A stretch of 64,000 nucleotides of DNA from Metabacillus bambusae (lineage in GTDB: Bacteria; Bacillota; Bacilli; Bacillales; Bacillaceae): the NCBI RefSeq assembly GCF_017497975.1, contig NZ_JAGDEL010000010.1, positions 62,001 through 126,000 on the forward strand. The letters run 5' to 3'. Position 1 is the first letter of the stretch. Every line of letters begins with the position of its first letter. The notes beneath the pieces are model-generated. The model was not told the origin of the DNA and ran no database searches. It saw only the letters and a program-made list of their open reading frames with translations. Positions 51,474 through 60,968 of the stretch are shown piece after piece. A program made the position numbers and the translations under genes.

Positions 51474-54454
51474 AGATTGAAAAGCTGATGATATATGGAT
51501 ATGGAAAATTTGAAAATCAAACCATTGAATTTGCTGATTCAAAGCTGCAGGTTATCTATGGAGAAAACGAAGCGGGTAAATCGACCATTATGTCCTTTAT
51601 TCACAGCATCCTATTTGGTTTTCCAACTAAACAACAAACTGGAAATCGTTATGAGCCAAAAAGAGGGTCCGCATATGGTGGCTATCTTATGATACGAACA
51701 GATGCAAATCAACAATTAAAAATAGAAAGACGTCCAGGAAAGGCTGGAGGAGAGGTAATTGTTGAATTAGAGGGAGGAACTGTTCAAAAAGAGGAGTATT
51801 TACAAACAATACTAGGTGGAATTGACCTGGAAACATATAAGTCAATTTTCTCTTTTGATATTCATGGCCTTCAACAGATTCATAAGATGAACTCAGATCA
51901 AATTGGAAAGTTTCTTTTTCTTTCAAGCATCTATGGAGCGGAAGCGCTATTTACAATTGAACATACACTTATGAAGCAGCAAGACATGCTTTTTAAACCT
52001 AGCGGAAAAAGGCCGGTATTGAATGAGGCACTATCAAAGTTAAAAGAGAGCAATAGACAATTGCTTGAGGCAAAAGGAAAAAACAATGATTATCAACAGC
52101 TTTTAACTGAAAAAGACTCTTTAAAAGAGCAACTCTTATCTTTAGATTTAAATAAAAAGCAACAGATTACAAAGCAAAAGAAGCTTGAAAAGGTAAAAGC
52201 GATTCTTCCACTTATCAGGGAAAGAAATTGGTGTGTTGATCAATTGAATCTGCTTCCCGATACAACAGGCTTCCCAGAAGATGGCTTACAACAACTTGAT
52301 CATTATGTTTTAACTCTCCAGCCGATGGAGGCACAGCTACATTCATTACGAAGTAAAAACCAGCAGTACGAAGTAGAAGCAGAAGAACTTACTGTTAATC
52401 ATAATGTATTACATATGCTTCCGACTATACATTCAATACGAGAGCAGCTATCACTTTATAAAGAAAAAAAGCATAACGAACATCTAAAGGAACAAAGCAT
52501 TGAACAGCTTCAACATGAAATAAATCTATATAAACAAAGGTTGTATCCGCACTTAAAGGATGAAGAAGTAAGTAAGATTCATGCAACAGTTCCAATTAAG
52601 GAGTCAATAAAAAAGGCCTTAGCAGACGACCAGCATTTAAATCAACGAAAAAAAATGGTAGACGAGCAATTTGAGCAAGCAAAGAAATCATTAGAAGAAA
52701 CGGAATGGAAAATAAGTGATTTACAAAAGGATGTATTATCTGTTGAGGAAAGAAAAGCATTGGAAAGTGAAGTATCTAGAAAAGAAGCATTAAATCCAAC
52801 ACAAATAAAGGCGGAACATCAGCAAATCTTATCACAAATTCAAGGTAGAAGACGAGAGCATAAAAAAGAGAAAAAACAACGTGCACTCTTTGTCGGAGGT
52901 TTAGCTCTTTTATTATTGGTAGGTTCTAGTTGGTTCATTAGTGAACAAGATTGGCTCATTTCGAGTATTCTGATAATTGGAGTGATTGTAGCTTTACTAC
53001 AACTAAAACGGGTAATAACAAAAGAAGATCCTCTTGTTGATCATTTAACAAGTCGGCAGAAAATTCTTGAGCAGGAAATCATATCATTAGAGGAAAGTGG
53101 AGAAGATTATCAATCATTGTCCGAACTGATGAAGATACTTGATAAAGACAATAAAATAATTCATGCATTACATCACGAGCAGCTTTTACATAAACAGCAC
53201 GAAAGAACATATGATCGAGTTTTAAAGCTGTATGAGGAATGGGAAGATGATTATTTTCAAAGTACAGAAAGGTCCTCTCGATTAGCGAAACTGATTAAGC
53301 TAGAGAAAAATACGTCAGCTGAAGCTTTATTAGAAGCATTTGATCTTTTGCAACATATCCAGCAGATCATGTTAACAAGACAACAAAATCTTGCAGAGTT
53401 ACTAATTATTAAACAAGATATAATTCAGTATGAAAATACAGTAAATGAGACATTGGAAGCCTGTGCGATGGAAAATGATTCAATAGAGGAAGCAGTATAT
53501 GAGTTATTCAAGCTTTCTAGCTTAGAAGTGGAAAAAAATGAGCAACTCTTGAAAATCATGGATAGAAAAAATGAAACAGAAGAAGCGATAAACACATTAA
53601 CGAATAAAATGAACTTTTTGAAAGATGAAAAAGATGAATTATTAACTAGAGTTGGTGTGGAAAATGAAGATGAATTTCGTAAAAAGGCGAAAAATTATCT
53701 AAAAAGTGAAGAATTAATAAAACAGAAGGTATGGGTAGAGAAGCAGCTAATCACTGAAATGAATGTGAATCTTGAAACGATACAAGTTGATGAATATGAG
53801 GATATTGATGAGAAACTGTTCGAGCTGGAGAAAGCAATTGAATTTAGTGAACAGAATGAAAAGCAAACACAACAAGAATATTCTAGTGTATTACACAAGA
53901 TAAATGAGATCGAGCAGAGTGGAACATATTCAAGGCTTAGACATTCTGCTGAAAATGAAAAGGCTGTTGTTAGAGAGTATGCGGAGCAATGGGTAGTACG
54001 TGCGCTAGCGAAGGATCTATTAAATCAAACGGTTGAACGACATCGTGAAGTCAGATTACCGGCTTTGTTAGCTTATATAGAAGAATACTTTAAAAAACTA
54101 ACATCTAATAAATACCAACATGTGTTTTTACCAAAGAATAAGCAATCATTTATTGTTGAACGAACTGATGGAATGAGGTTTTTTGCCGAAGAGCTAAGCC
54201 AAGCAACTGCTGAGCAATTGTACTTGTCCATTCGGTTAGCACTCGTAAAAACAATAAATGAACAATTTCACTTACCAATTATGATTGATGATAGTTTTGT
54301 TCATTTCGACCATCATCGAACCGCAAATATTATGCAGCTTTTACAAGAGCTAAAGCAGGATAACCAAGTCATTTATTTTACATGCCATCAGCATATCTCA
54401 AAAACCTACCATTCTAGTAATATGGTCAACTTATCAGAACTATATGTAGGGTAG
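51470..54454 (+). CDS. yhaN: SbcC/RecN-like AAA coiled-coil ATPase YhaN
   Basis: A 994-residue SMC-like ATPase. Walker A GENEAGKST (residues 31-39), long coiled coils rich in Lys/Glu/Gln/Leu on both sides of a central hydrophobic section (about residues 471-515) that looks like two membrane helices, and a C-terminal head with ELSQATAEQLYLSIRLAL (signature) and IMIDDSFVHFD (Walker B). The start TTG 51470 overlaps the yhaO stop. The membrane insert suggests a bilayer-tethered complex. Confidence 0.92.
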   Translation: MKIEKLMIYGYGKFENQTIEFADSKLQVIYGENEAGKSTIMSFIHSILFGFPTKQQTGNRYEPKRGSAYGGYLMIRTDANQQLKIERRPGKAGGEVIVELEGGTVQKEEYLQTILGGIDLETYKSIFSFDIHGLQQIHKMNSDQIGKFLFLSSIYGAEALFTIEHTLMKQQDMLFKPSGKRPVLNEALSKLKESNRQLLEAKGKNNDYQQLLTEKDSLKEQLLSLDLNKKQQITKQKKLEKVKAILPLIRERNWCVDQLNLLPDTTGFPEDGLQQLDHYVLTLQPMEAQLHSLRSKNQQYEVEAEELTVNHNVLHMLPTIHSIREQLSLYKEKKHNEHLKEQSIEQLQHEINLYKQRLYPHLKDEEVSKIHATVPIKESIKKALADDQHLNQRKKMVDEQFEQAKKSLEETEWKISDLQKDVLSVEERKALESEVSRKEALNPTQIKAEHQQILSQIQGRRREHKKEKKQRALFVGGLALLLLVGSSWFISEQDWLISSILIIGVIVALLQLKRVITKEDPLVDHLTSRQKILEQEIISLEESGEDYQSLSELMKILDKDNKIIHALHHEQLLHKQHERTYDRVLKLYEEWEDDYFQSTERSSRLAKLIKLEKNTSAEALLEAFDLLQHIQQIMLTRQQNLAELLIIKQDIIQYENTVNETLEACAMENDSIEEAVYELFKLSSLEVEKNEQLLKIMDRKNETEEAINTLTNKMNFLKDEKDELLTRVGVENEDEFRKKAKNYLKSEELIKQKVWVEKQLITEMNVNLETIQVDEYEDIDEKLFELEKAIEFSEQNEKQTQQEYSSVLHKINEIEQSGTYSRLRHSAENEKAVVREYAEQWVVRALAKDLLNQTVERHREVRLPALLAYIEEYFKKLTSNKYQHVFLPKNKQSFIVERTDGMRFFAEELSQATAEQLYLSIRLALVKTINEQFHLPIMIDDSFVHFDHHRTANIMQLLQELKQDNQVIYFTCHQHISKTYHSSNMVNLSELYVG

Positions 54455-54608
54455 AGGTAAAGATTTTTTCACCGTAAATTTGTAATAAAACCGTAGGTTG
54501 AATAACTATGCTATACTATCCATACAAAACGAATAATACACTTATATCGTTCATGAAGACATTAATTAACTTAAATAGTAGCTTAAAAAACTGAGAGGAG
54601 CTTTGTTT

Positions 54609-55553
54609 ATGGCAAAAGGTATACTCCATTATGATGTAGGTGAACAAGTAGATGTACATCTGCTTATCAAATCTTCTACAAAGGGGATTGCAAGCAATGG
54701 AAAGGCATTTTTAACACTAATCTTACAAGACACATCAGGTGAAATTGAAGCAAAGCTCTGGGATGCTTCCCAAGATGATGAAGCTACCTATTCGCCACAA
54801 AGTATCGTTAAAATCTTTGGTGATATTCACCATTATCGTGGACGCAATCAATTAAAAATTCGTAACATTCGTCCAAAGCATGAGGAGGAATCTGTAGACA
54901 TTGCAGACTTCCTAGAAACGGCTCCAATTGCGAAGGATGTCATGAATGATAAAATCACACAATATATATTCGATATGAAAAATCCAAATATTCAACGACT
55001 AACAAGATACCTGCTGAAAAAACATGGGGCTGCTTTTATTGAATATCCAGCAGCAACAAAGAATCATCATGAATTTGTATCTGGATTAGCATACCATGTT
55101 GTATCAATGCTTGATTTAGCGAAATCAATCGCAACATTATATCCGAGTCTTGATACCGATCTCCTATATTCAGGTGTCATTCTTCATGATTTAGGAAAAG
55201 TAATTGAGTTGTCAGGCCCAATTAGTACGACCTACACAGTTGAGGGCAACCTGATAGGACATATATCAATTATGGTGAATGAAATTGCGAAAGCAGCGGA
55301 GCATTTACAAATTGAAGGCGAAGAAGTAGTAGTTCTTCAGCATTTAGTTCTAAGTCATCATGGTAAAGCTGAATGGGGAAGTCCAAAGCCACCTATGATA
55401 AAAGAGGCAGAAATCCTCCACTACATTGATAATCTTGATGCCAAGATGAACATGCTTGACCGAGCACTTGAGCGGGTTAAGCCTGGTGAATATACAGAGA
55501 GAGTATTCGCCTTAGACAACCGAGCATTTTATAAACCAACTTTTCATGAGTGA
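54609..55553 (+). CDS. yhaM: 3'-5' exoribonuclease YhaM
   Basis: A 314-residue protein with an N-terminal OB-fold (about residues 1-110; [22 protein letters not shown]) and a C-terminal HD domain: [31 protein letters not shown] and [12 protein letters not shown] supply the metal ligands. YhaM degrades RNA and single-stranded DNA from 3' ends. ATG 54609 is chosen over an in-frame TTG two codons upstream; GAGAGGAG precedes it. Follows yhaN after a 154-bp gap. Confidence 0.95.
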   Translation: MAKGILHYDVGEQVDVHLLIKSSTKGIASNGKAFLTLILQDTSGEIEAKLWDASQDDEATYSPQSIVKIFGDIHHYRGRNQLKIRNIRPKHEEESVDIADFLETAPIAKDVMNDKITQYIFDMKNPNIQRLTRYLLKKHGAAFIEYPAATKNHHEFVSGLAYHVVSMLDLAKSIATLYPSLDTDLLYSGVILHDLGKVIELSGPISTTYTVEGNLIGHISIMVNEIAKAAEHLQIEGEEVVVLQHLVLSHHGKAEWGSPKPPMIKEAEILHYIDNLDAKMNMLDRALERVKPGEYTERVFALDNRAFYKPTFHE

Positions 55554-55734
55554 TCGATCTGAATAACCTCAAATTAATCGATTCATAAAGGGCAGTGTGG
55601 TTCCTTCCTAGGTTTCAAATGTAGTCTTACTATATCTACAAATATATGGAATATTACTTGCTTTTCCTACATAAGTATCTGTAAAAGGGCTTGTTTCATT
55701 AATTGTGTACAAGTTTTAAAAGGGGGAAGCATAG

Positions 55735-55968
55735 ATGCTTTTATTACCATGGTGGATATATGTGTGTATTATCGGAATACTTGTTAGTGGATACATGGCC
55801 TTCAAAACAGCACGTGAGGATAAACTCGTTGATCATGAGTTTATAGAGAAGGAAGGCCAAGTATTTATTGAACGAATTGAACAGGAACGTCAAAAGAAAC
55901 AAGAAATGTTAGAACAACAAAAAATTCAGAATGACCAAACAGAAACTGAAAAGTTTTCAGCAAGCTGA
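55735..55968 (+). CDS. yhaL: YhaL-type small membrane protein
   Basis: A 77-residue protein: one N-terminal helix (LLLPWWIYVCIIGILVSGYMAF) and a highly charged, Gln/Lys/Glu-rich cytoplasmic coiled-coil tail. Matches YhaL of B. subtilis by position (yhaM-yhaL-prsA) and layout; annotated there as sporulation-related. AAAAGGGGGAA lies 8 bp before the ATG. Convergent with prsA across a terminator. Confidence 0.85.
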   Translation: MLLLPWWIYVCIIGILVSGYMAFKTAREDKLVDHEFIEKEGQVFIERIEQERQKKQEMLEQQKIQNDQTETEKFSAS

Positions 55969-55991
55969 AAAACCTTCTATGCTTTTAAACA

Positions 55992-56024
55992 TAAAAGAAG
56001 AGGCTGATTGAGCCTCTTCTTTAC
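55992..56024. terminator. Bidirectional terminator
   Basis: AAGAAGAGGCT / AGCCTCTTCTT with a 5-nt loop between convergent yhaL and prsA. Confidence 0.9.
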
Positions 56025-56046
56025 TATTTCAATAAGAGCTTGGTGT

Positions 56047-56934
56047 TTACTTTTCTTCAGTGTCAGCTTCTGTTTCAGTATCAGTTTCTTTTTCAGCTTC
56101 AGGTTCTTTAAACAGATCTTTTAAATCCTCATCTTTAACTTCAATGCTTGCATCTTCCATTTCTTTATCTAATACTGTTTGAATTGTCTCTGGTAGCTGC
56201 AATTTTTGGTTAAGGACTTCATCTTTTAAAGATTCCTTCATTTCATCAAAAGGTTTAACGGTTTCGGTTACTTTTATAATATGATAGCCATAATCAGTCT
56301 TAATTGGTGCACTTACTTCGCCTTCTTTTAACTTAAAGGCAGCCTCTTCAAATTCTTTCACCATTTGACCTTCACCAAACCAGCCTAATTCACCGCCATT
56401 TTGGGCAGAACCTGTATCAGTTGAGAGTTCTTTAGCTAGATCCTCGAATTTTTCTCCAGCTGCAAGCTTCTCCTTAACTTCTTTTGCTGTAGCTTCGTCA
56501 GCAACTAAGATATGGCTCGCTTTAACTTTTCCCTCTAGCGTGTCATAGTATGCTTTTAAATCCTCATCAGTAACTTTTACTTCCTCTTCAGCTGCCTTTT
56601 TTCTTAGTAGATCTACTTTTAGAATTTGTTTAACGACATCTTCACCTTGCATTTCAACCATGCTTGTAAATTGGGCACCCAATTGTGTTTTATATTTATC
56701 AAACTCTGTTTGAATTTCCTTATCAGAAACTTCATATTTTTCACTTAGTACTTTTTCATGAACTAGTTCTGTTAACGTGTCTTCACCAAAACGATCCTTC
56801 ATTGCTTGGTAAAATTCATCTTTTGTAATATTTCCTGCTTTTGTTTCTACAACAACTTCAGAATCTGCATTGTTGCAAGCGCTTAATGCGAATAGGGTTG
56901 TTGCTGCTGCTAGTGCAATTGCTACCTTTTTCAT
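56047..56934 (-). CDS. prsA: PrsA extracytoplasmic foldase lipoprotein
   Basis: A 295-residue lipoprotein that folds secreted proteins outside the membrane. Signal peptide [20 protein letters not shown] with the lipid-modified Cys20 in LSAC. Central parvulin PPIase domain ([17 protein letters not shown] .. [43 protein letters not shown]), flanked by N- and C-terminal helical chaperone segments. Acidic C-terminal tail with Glu/Thr/Asp repeats. AGGAG lies about 13 bp before ATG, slightly far. Essential in B. subtilis. Confidence 0.96.
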   Translation of the reverse strand: MKKVAIALAAATTLFALSACNNADSEVVVETKAGNITKDEFYQAMKDRFGEDTLTELVHEKVLSEKYEVSDKEIQTEFDKYKTQLGAQFTSMVEMQGEDVVKQILKVDLLRKKAAEEEVKVTDEDLKAYYDTLEGKVKASHILVADEATAKEVKEKLAAGEKFEDLAKELSTDTGSAQNGGELGWFGEGQMVKEFEEAAFKLKEGEVSAPIKTDYGYHIIKVTETVKPFDEMKESLKDEVLNQKLQLPETIQTVLDKEMEDASIEVKDEDLKDLFKEPEAEKETDTETEADTEEK

Positions 56935-57337
56935 CTTCTAATACAACTCCTAGTTATGATATTTAGAAATTTACTCATTAGATTAAACTTGGCTTAAAGC
57001 CTAGTTCTAATGGCGAAAGACTTAGTTTGCTTATACTATCTGCAGAAAAATATCTGGATAGTACAAGAAATACTATACCATAATGTGACAAATTCAAAAA
57101 GTTTTTTCAAGATGAGTCGCAATTTGAGGTTTTCATTTCTTCAACGGGCAGTAAAAGCAGGTAAATCCCTTCAAGATTTTAGAGTTGGATAGAAGAAAGG
57201 GGGGATCTATCTTCGCTATAAAGATTCGAAGAATAAAACACATTAATATAAGAAATGCATCAGACTGGGCGAACGTCCAATCATTAGAGAACAAATGACC
57301 ATAGGATATTTGGAAAAGATAAAGGAGGTAATTTATT
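56935..57337. other. Gene-free region between prsA and sscA-like genes
   Basis: About 400 bp containing divergent leaders. A plus-strand reading frame at 57010-57192 has no ribosome site and is not convincing. A small CTTCG..CGAAG dyad lies at 57211-57229. Nothing else was recognised. Confidence 0.5.
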
Positions 57338-57421
57338 ATGAGTAAAGGTTTTTCAAACAACTTTGCATTACTTGTCGTATTATTCATTTTGTTAATCATC
57401 ATTGGAGCTTCTTATCTTTAA
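57338..57421 (+). CDS. SscA/YjcZ-type 27-residue membrane miniprotein, copy 1
   Basis: AAAGGAGG lies 8-9 bp before ATG 57338. The product MSKGFSNNFALLVVLFILLI plus IIGASYL is a single helix of the tiny-TM Bacillus family, which includes SscA (YhzE), a spore coat assembly factor encoded near prsA in B. subtilis. A second gene of the same type follows at 57531. Sporulation expression is likely but no promoter was assigned. Confidence 0.8.
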   Translation: MSKGFSNNFALLVVLFILLIIIGASYL

Positions 57422-57530
57422 TAAAAGGTAGCTACCGAGTGCATAAATTTTTCCACTATTGTGGCATATGCCTATTCGAATGTAGGCTTTACAGCATAGG
57501 ATATTGTAAACATATAAAGGGGGTGTCATA

Positions 57531-57614
57531 ATGGGCGGAGCATATTCAGGTGGATTCGCGTTGATCGTTGTATTGTTCATCTTATTAATTATCGTTGGTG
57601 CAGCATGGTTATAA
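57531..57614 (+). CDS. SscA/YjcZ-type 27-residue membrane miniprotein, copy 2
   Basis: GGGGGTG site before ATG 57531. Product MGGAYSGGFALIVVLFILLI plus IVGAAWL: the same FAL-VVLFILLI core as copy 1, with a Gly/Ser/Tyr-rich N-terminus that is the more typical YjcZ form. The 109-bp gap from copy 1 has no terminator, so both may be on one transcript. A terminator follows. Confidence 0.82.
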   Translation: MGGAYSGGFALIVVLFILLIIVGAAWL

Positions 57615-57624
57615 GCTAAAGAAA

Positions 57625-57651
57625 TAGCTGACAGGGATTCCTGTCAGCTAT
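57625..57651. terminator. Terminator hairpin
   Basis: TAGCTGACAGG / CCTGTCAGCTA with 4-nt loop; weak T-tract (ATCATTCTT) on the plus strand. Confidence 0.75.
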
Positions 57652-57681
57652 CATTCTTGAAAAATACAGAAAGTAATCTTT

Positions 57682-57861
57682 CTAAGTAAACAAGATTTCT
57701 ATGTATGAAGAAATTAGCAAAATAGTGATAAGAACATTTATTGTTCTAAAAACCTTTGTTTGGCGGTCTTCAGGAATCTCACGTACTAAGCATAAAGCAT
57801 TTGTAAGCTTGTTTATATAAAACAAGATAAAGACAGCAAACAGAATGAAGAAAATTAACAT
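57682..57861 (-). CDS. 59-residue two-helix membrane protein, unknown
   Basis: AAGGGGGAT lies 5-6 bp before ATG 57861. Two helices (LIFFILFAVFILFYI and INVLITILLISSYIEIL) flank a short hydrophilic loop with LVREIPEDRQTKVFR. No family recognised, but the strong ribosome site and membrane-hairpin layout support a real gene. Convergent with the sscA-like genes. Confidence 0.65.
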   Translation of the reverse strand: MLIFFILFAVFILFYINKLTNALCLVREIPEDRQTKVFRTINVLITILLISSYIEILFT

Positions 57862-57989
57862 ATTGAGATCCCCCTTCCCTCATTATACATATTAGATTAC
57901 CAAACTATTTATGAAAAAGATAGCAATAAACTCTCAGTAAAATGAAATAAATGTAAAAAAGTGACAAGGTCCCTCCTTCACTTTTTCAA

Positions 57990-58149
57990 CAGTTAGGAAA
58001 GTATAAAATTTTGTACATAGTTTTGGTGTCTAGCTCCAGCGCCTAGCCCCTCTTGGGTCTACAGCCACAAATGAATTGAAGACAAAGAACGTCTTCTATT
58101 CATTTGCGTCTTATGCTTTTCGGGGCTGATCAAGGCGCTTGCGCTTTTC
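57990..58149 (+). repeat. Interspersed repeat family A, copy 9
   Basis: CTAGCTCCAGCGCCTAGCCC, hairpin ACAAATGAATTGAAGAC / GTCTTCTATTCATTTG (same pairing state as copy 5), TTCGGGGCTGATCAAGGCGC, end TTGCGCTTTTC. The left third is diverged. The right end lies 10 bp from the yhaJ stop. Confidence 0.88.
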
Positions 58150-58158
58150 TTATGAGGG

Positions 58159-58695
58159 TTATTTTTGTACAAGTACTTCATAGCCATCTTCAAATTCTTC
58201 AACAAGACACATTTTAGGTGCGAATAATATATGTTTAATAAAAATAAAATCTGGTACGCAAAGGCCAATATGGAAGGCCATAGCGATACATAAATAGTGT
58301 ATATATGCAGGAAAATAAAGACTCCCTAACAATAGAGCTGTTGTGATAAAAATGAACGGAGCAAGTAAAGACAAGAGCATGTTACTTTTTTTAATGCTAT
58401 GGCATGCTTTTATTTGGAGAATAGGTAACAGGTAATAAAATTTTATTTTTAATGAAACGCGACATCCACTTATTAGCAAAGGAAAGGCATGCAGTAATTT
58501 ATGAATTGGAATCATGCTAATCAATAATAAAACAAACATTAAAAAATGTCCGTCTTCAAGATGAACGTTTGGTAATAGTAAATTAATAGGTAAATAGGTT
58601 AAAATAAAAACAACTATCATTGTTAGCATTGATATTAAAAGGATTCTGTGTATACCAATGTCCTTTGAAAGGTTTATGGTTTTCCAGCAGTTCAT
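58159..58695 (-). CDS. yhaJ: YhaJ-like membrane protein (DUF3267)
   Basis: A 178-residue protein with four hydrophobic helices. The motif at the second helix reads IPIHKLLHAFPLL: DUF3267 proteins commonly have a metalloprotease-like HExxH here, but this copy has HKxxH, so zinc catalysis is unlikely. Order prsA..yhaJ-yhaI-hpr matches B. subtilis. Start ATG 58695 chosen after GGTGAAAAG; the longer frame to 58737 is possible. Confidence 0.75.
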   Translation of the reverse strand: MNCWKTINLSKDIGIHRILLISMLTMIVVFILTYLPINLLLPNVHLEDGHFLMFVLLLISMIPIHKLLHAFPLLISGCRVSLKIKFYYLLPILQIKACHSIKKSNMLLSLLAPFIFITTALLLGSLYFPAYIHYLCIAMAFHIGLCVPDFIFIKHILFAPKMCLVEEFEDGYEVLVQK

Positions 58696-59032
58696 CTTTT
58701 CACCGTCCAAACTATTGTTAATTCTGAGTACTACCATACTTTACGACGGTGTGATAAAAAAATCAATACGAAAAAAGTAGTTGGAAGCGCATTAATAAAA
58801 AAAGAATTTTGGAAAGTATGTCTTTATTTGTCGAACGGTAAATATTCTTCTGATTTTTGTTAATATTATGGTCAATTTAGACAATAAGACATTTAAAAAT
58901 CATAGAAGAGTGCGAATTTGTGTCCATCTATAAAGTAAGGATACATTACAAGTGATAAGATCTGCCTTTTCTTAAACAAGGAAATACTATACAATAAAGG
59001 ACAATAATGTGTATTGAGAAAGAAGGTACGAC
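58696..59032. other. Intergenic region between yhaJ and yhaI
   Basis: 337 bp of AT-rich DNA holding divergent promoters. A TACAAT-like -10 and the AGAAAGAAGG site lie just before yhaI. No repeat, RNA element or ORF was recognised. Confidence 0.45.
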
Positions 59033-59362
59033 ATGGATTCTTTAGAAAAACGTTTGGCTAATTTAGAATATTATCATACATTAATGTTGCAAATGATTGA
59101 GCCAAATCGATTTCCTTTCTACTATCTAGTCATGGAAAGAGGGTTATCACGAGAAGAGATAGAAGAACTATATAGAATATGTGATGAATTGACTTACCTT
59201 CATGAAGAACAAAAAGCGCAAGGATTAGTGATCTTTACAGATCTCCTTACGCAGTTTGCGGGTCAATTGAACGAAAAGCTTGAAATAGTTGAAACTGTTC
59301 AAGCAATGTCAAAACAGGGCTTATATAAATCTCTCATGAATGACTTCATAGCCCTAATGTAG
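59033..59362 (+). CDS. yhaI: YhaI-like protein (DUF1878)
   Basis: A 109-residue, all-helical protein: SLEKRLANLEYYHTLMLQMI, PFYYLVMERGLSREEIEELY, HEEQKAQGLVIFTDLLTQFA match the DUF1878 pattern. Function unknown. AAGAAGG lies about 5 bp before the ATG. Convergent with hpr, exactly as in B. subtilis. Confidence 0.85.
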   Translation: MDSLEKRLANLEYYHTLMLQMIEPNRFPFYYLVMERGLSREEIEELYRICDELTYLHEEQKAQGLVIFTDLLTQFAGQLNEKLEIVETVQAMSKQGLYKSLMNDFIALM

Positions 59363-59372
59363 CAAGTATTCA

Positions 59373-59963
59373 TCAGCTTGAGGATAATAATTGTTCAGAC
59401 TTAGTCTCTTTTTTTATAAGAGTTCCGTTATCCTCATATAATGAATCCTCAATGTTATTAAAGGAGCGTTCAAAGATTTCCATGAAGTCATCGCCATAAA
59501 TGTTGCGGATGATGCACATCATTTCTATCATTTCAGGAAACTTCCCATACAAATTTTGAAGTGGGAGAGCCCCTTTAAATACAGAATTTCTGTCTGGACT
59601 AAAATCTTCTAAAAGCTGTGAAAGAACTTCTTCCCCTTGCTTTGTAAGCTTAATATACGTGTTTCGCTTATCATTAGCTTTTTTAGAAAACTCTAAATAT
59701 CCTCTTTCTTCCAACTTTTTCGAAAAGTTGAACGCAGTAGATACGTGCATTACTCCGAATTTAGCAATCTCTGAAATGGAAGCCCCATTTAAATGGTCAG
59801 CAATCCAAAGGATATGGTGCTCGTTGATATTTAAGTCATACGGTTTTATCCATTGTTGCCAATCCTTCTCGATCGTTTTCCATAATGCTTTACTTAGCTG
59901 CGCAACGCGCTGACTAAATAATAAGGCTTCCTTCATTGTATATTCCTTTTCATTATGTTTCAT
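59373..59963 (-). CDS. hpr: Transition-state regulator Hpr (ScoC)
   Basis: A 196-residue MarR-family repressor of exoprotease and sporulation genes. Winged helix with [58 protein letters not shown] (about residues 50-110), followed by a C-terminal helical dimerisation region. ATG 59963 follows AGGGGTG. Conserved neighbours yhaI and yhaH. Likely affects sporulation entry along with the Sda-like protein at 18651. Confidence 0.93.
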   Translation of the reverse strand: MKHNEKEYTMKEALLFSQRVAQLSKALWKTIEKDWQQWIKPYDLNINEHHILWIADHLNGASISEIAKFGVMHVSTAFNFSKKLEERGYLEFSKKANDKRNTYIKLTKQGEEVLSQLLEDFSPDRNSVFKGALPLQNLYGKFPEMIEMMCIIRNIYGDDFMEIFERSFNNIEDSLYEDNGTLIKKETKSEQLLSSS

Positions 59964-60097
59964 CACCGGTCACCCCTGCTCTTCCCAGAATGTATTATTC
60001 TCTATTATGCCAATAAAATAAAGATTAATAAAGATATAAATTTACGAAATTTTTAAATATTTTCACAACTCCTTATTTACCAAGACTTCACAGCACA

Positions 60098-60140
60098 AAA
60101 AAAGTGTGTTGAAAGAATTTTCCAACACACTTTTTACTGA
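60098..60140. terminator. Bidirectional terminator
   Basis: AAAGTGTGTTG / CCAACACACTTT stem with A7 on the left and T5 on the right; ends yhaH transcription on the minus strand. Confidence 0.88.
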
Positions 60141-60232
60141 AAAACAAAAACATTTATTTCAATTATTGTAGAAGGGAAATTAGCATTTCGTTAATTTAAC
60201 AAGTTAGGTTTCTTTGTCATCTAAGAAAAATT

Positions 60233-60586
60233 TTATTGCAAAGTTTTCTCTAGCTGCTTAATTTTCAGCTCAACTTCCTCAATCTCTTTTTGCAAATCTT
60301 TTTTATGTGGTTCAATTTCTTTCTGAAATTGATTGATGGTTCTTTTTAAGTCGGTTGAAACTTCCTTGACAACTCCTGAACTTTCTTTAGCCGTAATCAC
60401 AATTTGATTTTTTAATGCGATGCTCTCGGCCTTTAATTGTTGTATTGTTTCTTCAATCATTTTACGGTTGATAGTAAGTTGACCTCTCATCTCTTTTCCT
60501 GATGATGGGGTAGTCAATAACGTTGCTATTCCGCCAATTATTCCACCAACTATAAAGCCACAAAATAATGATTTGTTTTTTGACAT
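60233..60586 (-). CDS. yhaH: YhaH (YtxH-domain) small membrane-associated protein
   Basis: A 117-residue protein with an N-terminal glycine-rich helix (FCGFIVGGIIGGIATLLTTPSSGKEMRGQL), the YtxH-domain hallmark, followed by a long amphipathic coiled coil (Lys/Glu/Gln-rich). General stress-type proteins of this family are poorly defined. ATG 60586 with TTGGAG upstream. Confidence 0.88.
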   Translation of the reverse strand: MSKNKSLFCGFIVGGIIGGIATLLTTPSSGKEMRGQLTINRKMIEETIQQLKAESIALKNQIVITAKESSGVVKEVSTDLKRTINQFQKEIEPHKKDLQKEIEEVELKIKQLEKTLQ

Positions 60587-60839
60587 ATTCACAACTCCAA
60601 TCATTACTAGATATATGTACTTTTCTACATGAATTTAAAACATCCTTCTTAACAAGTTACCCAAACAAGTCTTCATTAAACATTATACATAGATAAATAC
60701 CTGTGAGCATAAATATTTATATAGGACTTGGAAGGGATTCTTCTTCGGGAATTTAGTGAGGACAGGTTGTCATTTTAGTTTTGTACCCTAGTTGCTGCCA
60801 CAGTGACCCAAAAGAGGTTGTATAAGTGATTAACGGAGC

Positions 60840-60950
60840 GCTAGTATCGGCCTAGGGTCTCAAAGCCAATAAAAACAGAAAGGAAAAGTGCATCTATCTG
60901 TAATAATCGTCTTGTTTGTCAAAGGCTGACCAAGGAGCTTCCGTATTTCA
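60840..60950 (+). repeat. Possible remnant of repeat family A (copy 10)
   Basis: GGCCTAGGGTCTCAAAGCC .. AATCGTCTTGTTTGTCAAAGGCTGACCAAGGAGCTTCCG resembles the family outline (AGCGCCTAGCCC.., GCGTCTTATTTGCCC-GAGGCTGATCAAGG-GCTT) but the hairpin is lost. The 60587-60839 part has nothing else. Confidence 0.4.
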
Positions 60951-60968
60951 CTAAAAAGGGGGATGAGC

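Noticed and set aside
57010-57192. 60-residue frame upstream of the sscA-like genes
   Set aside because: No ribosome site, no protein-like composition, and it overlaps the prsA leader region.
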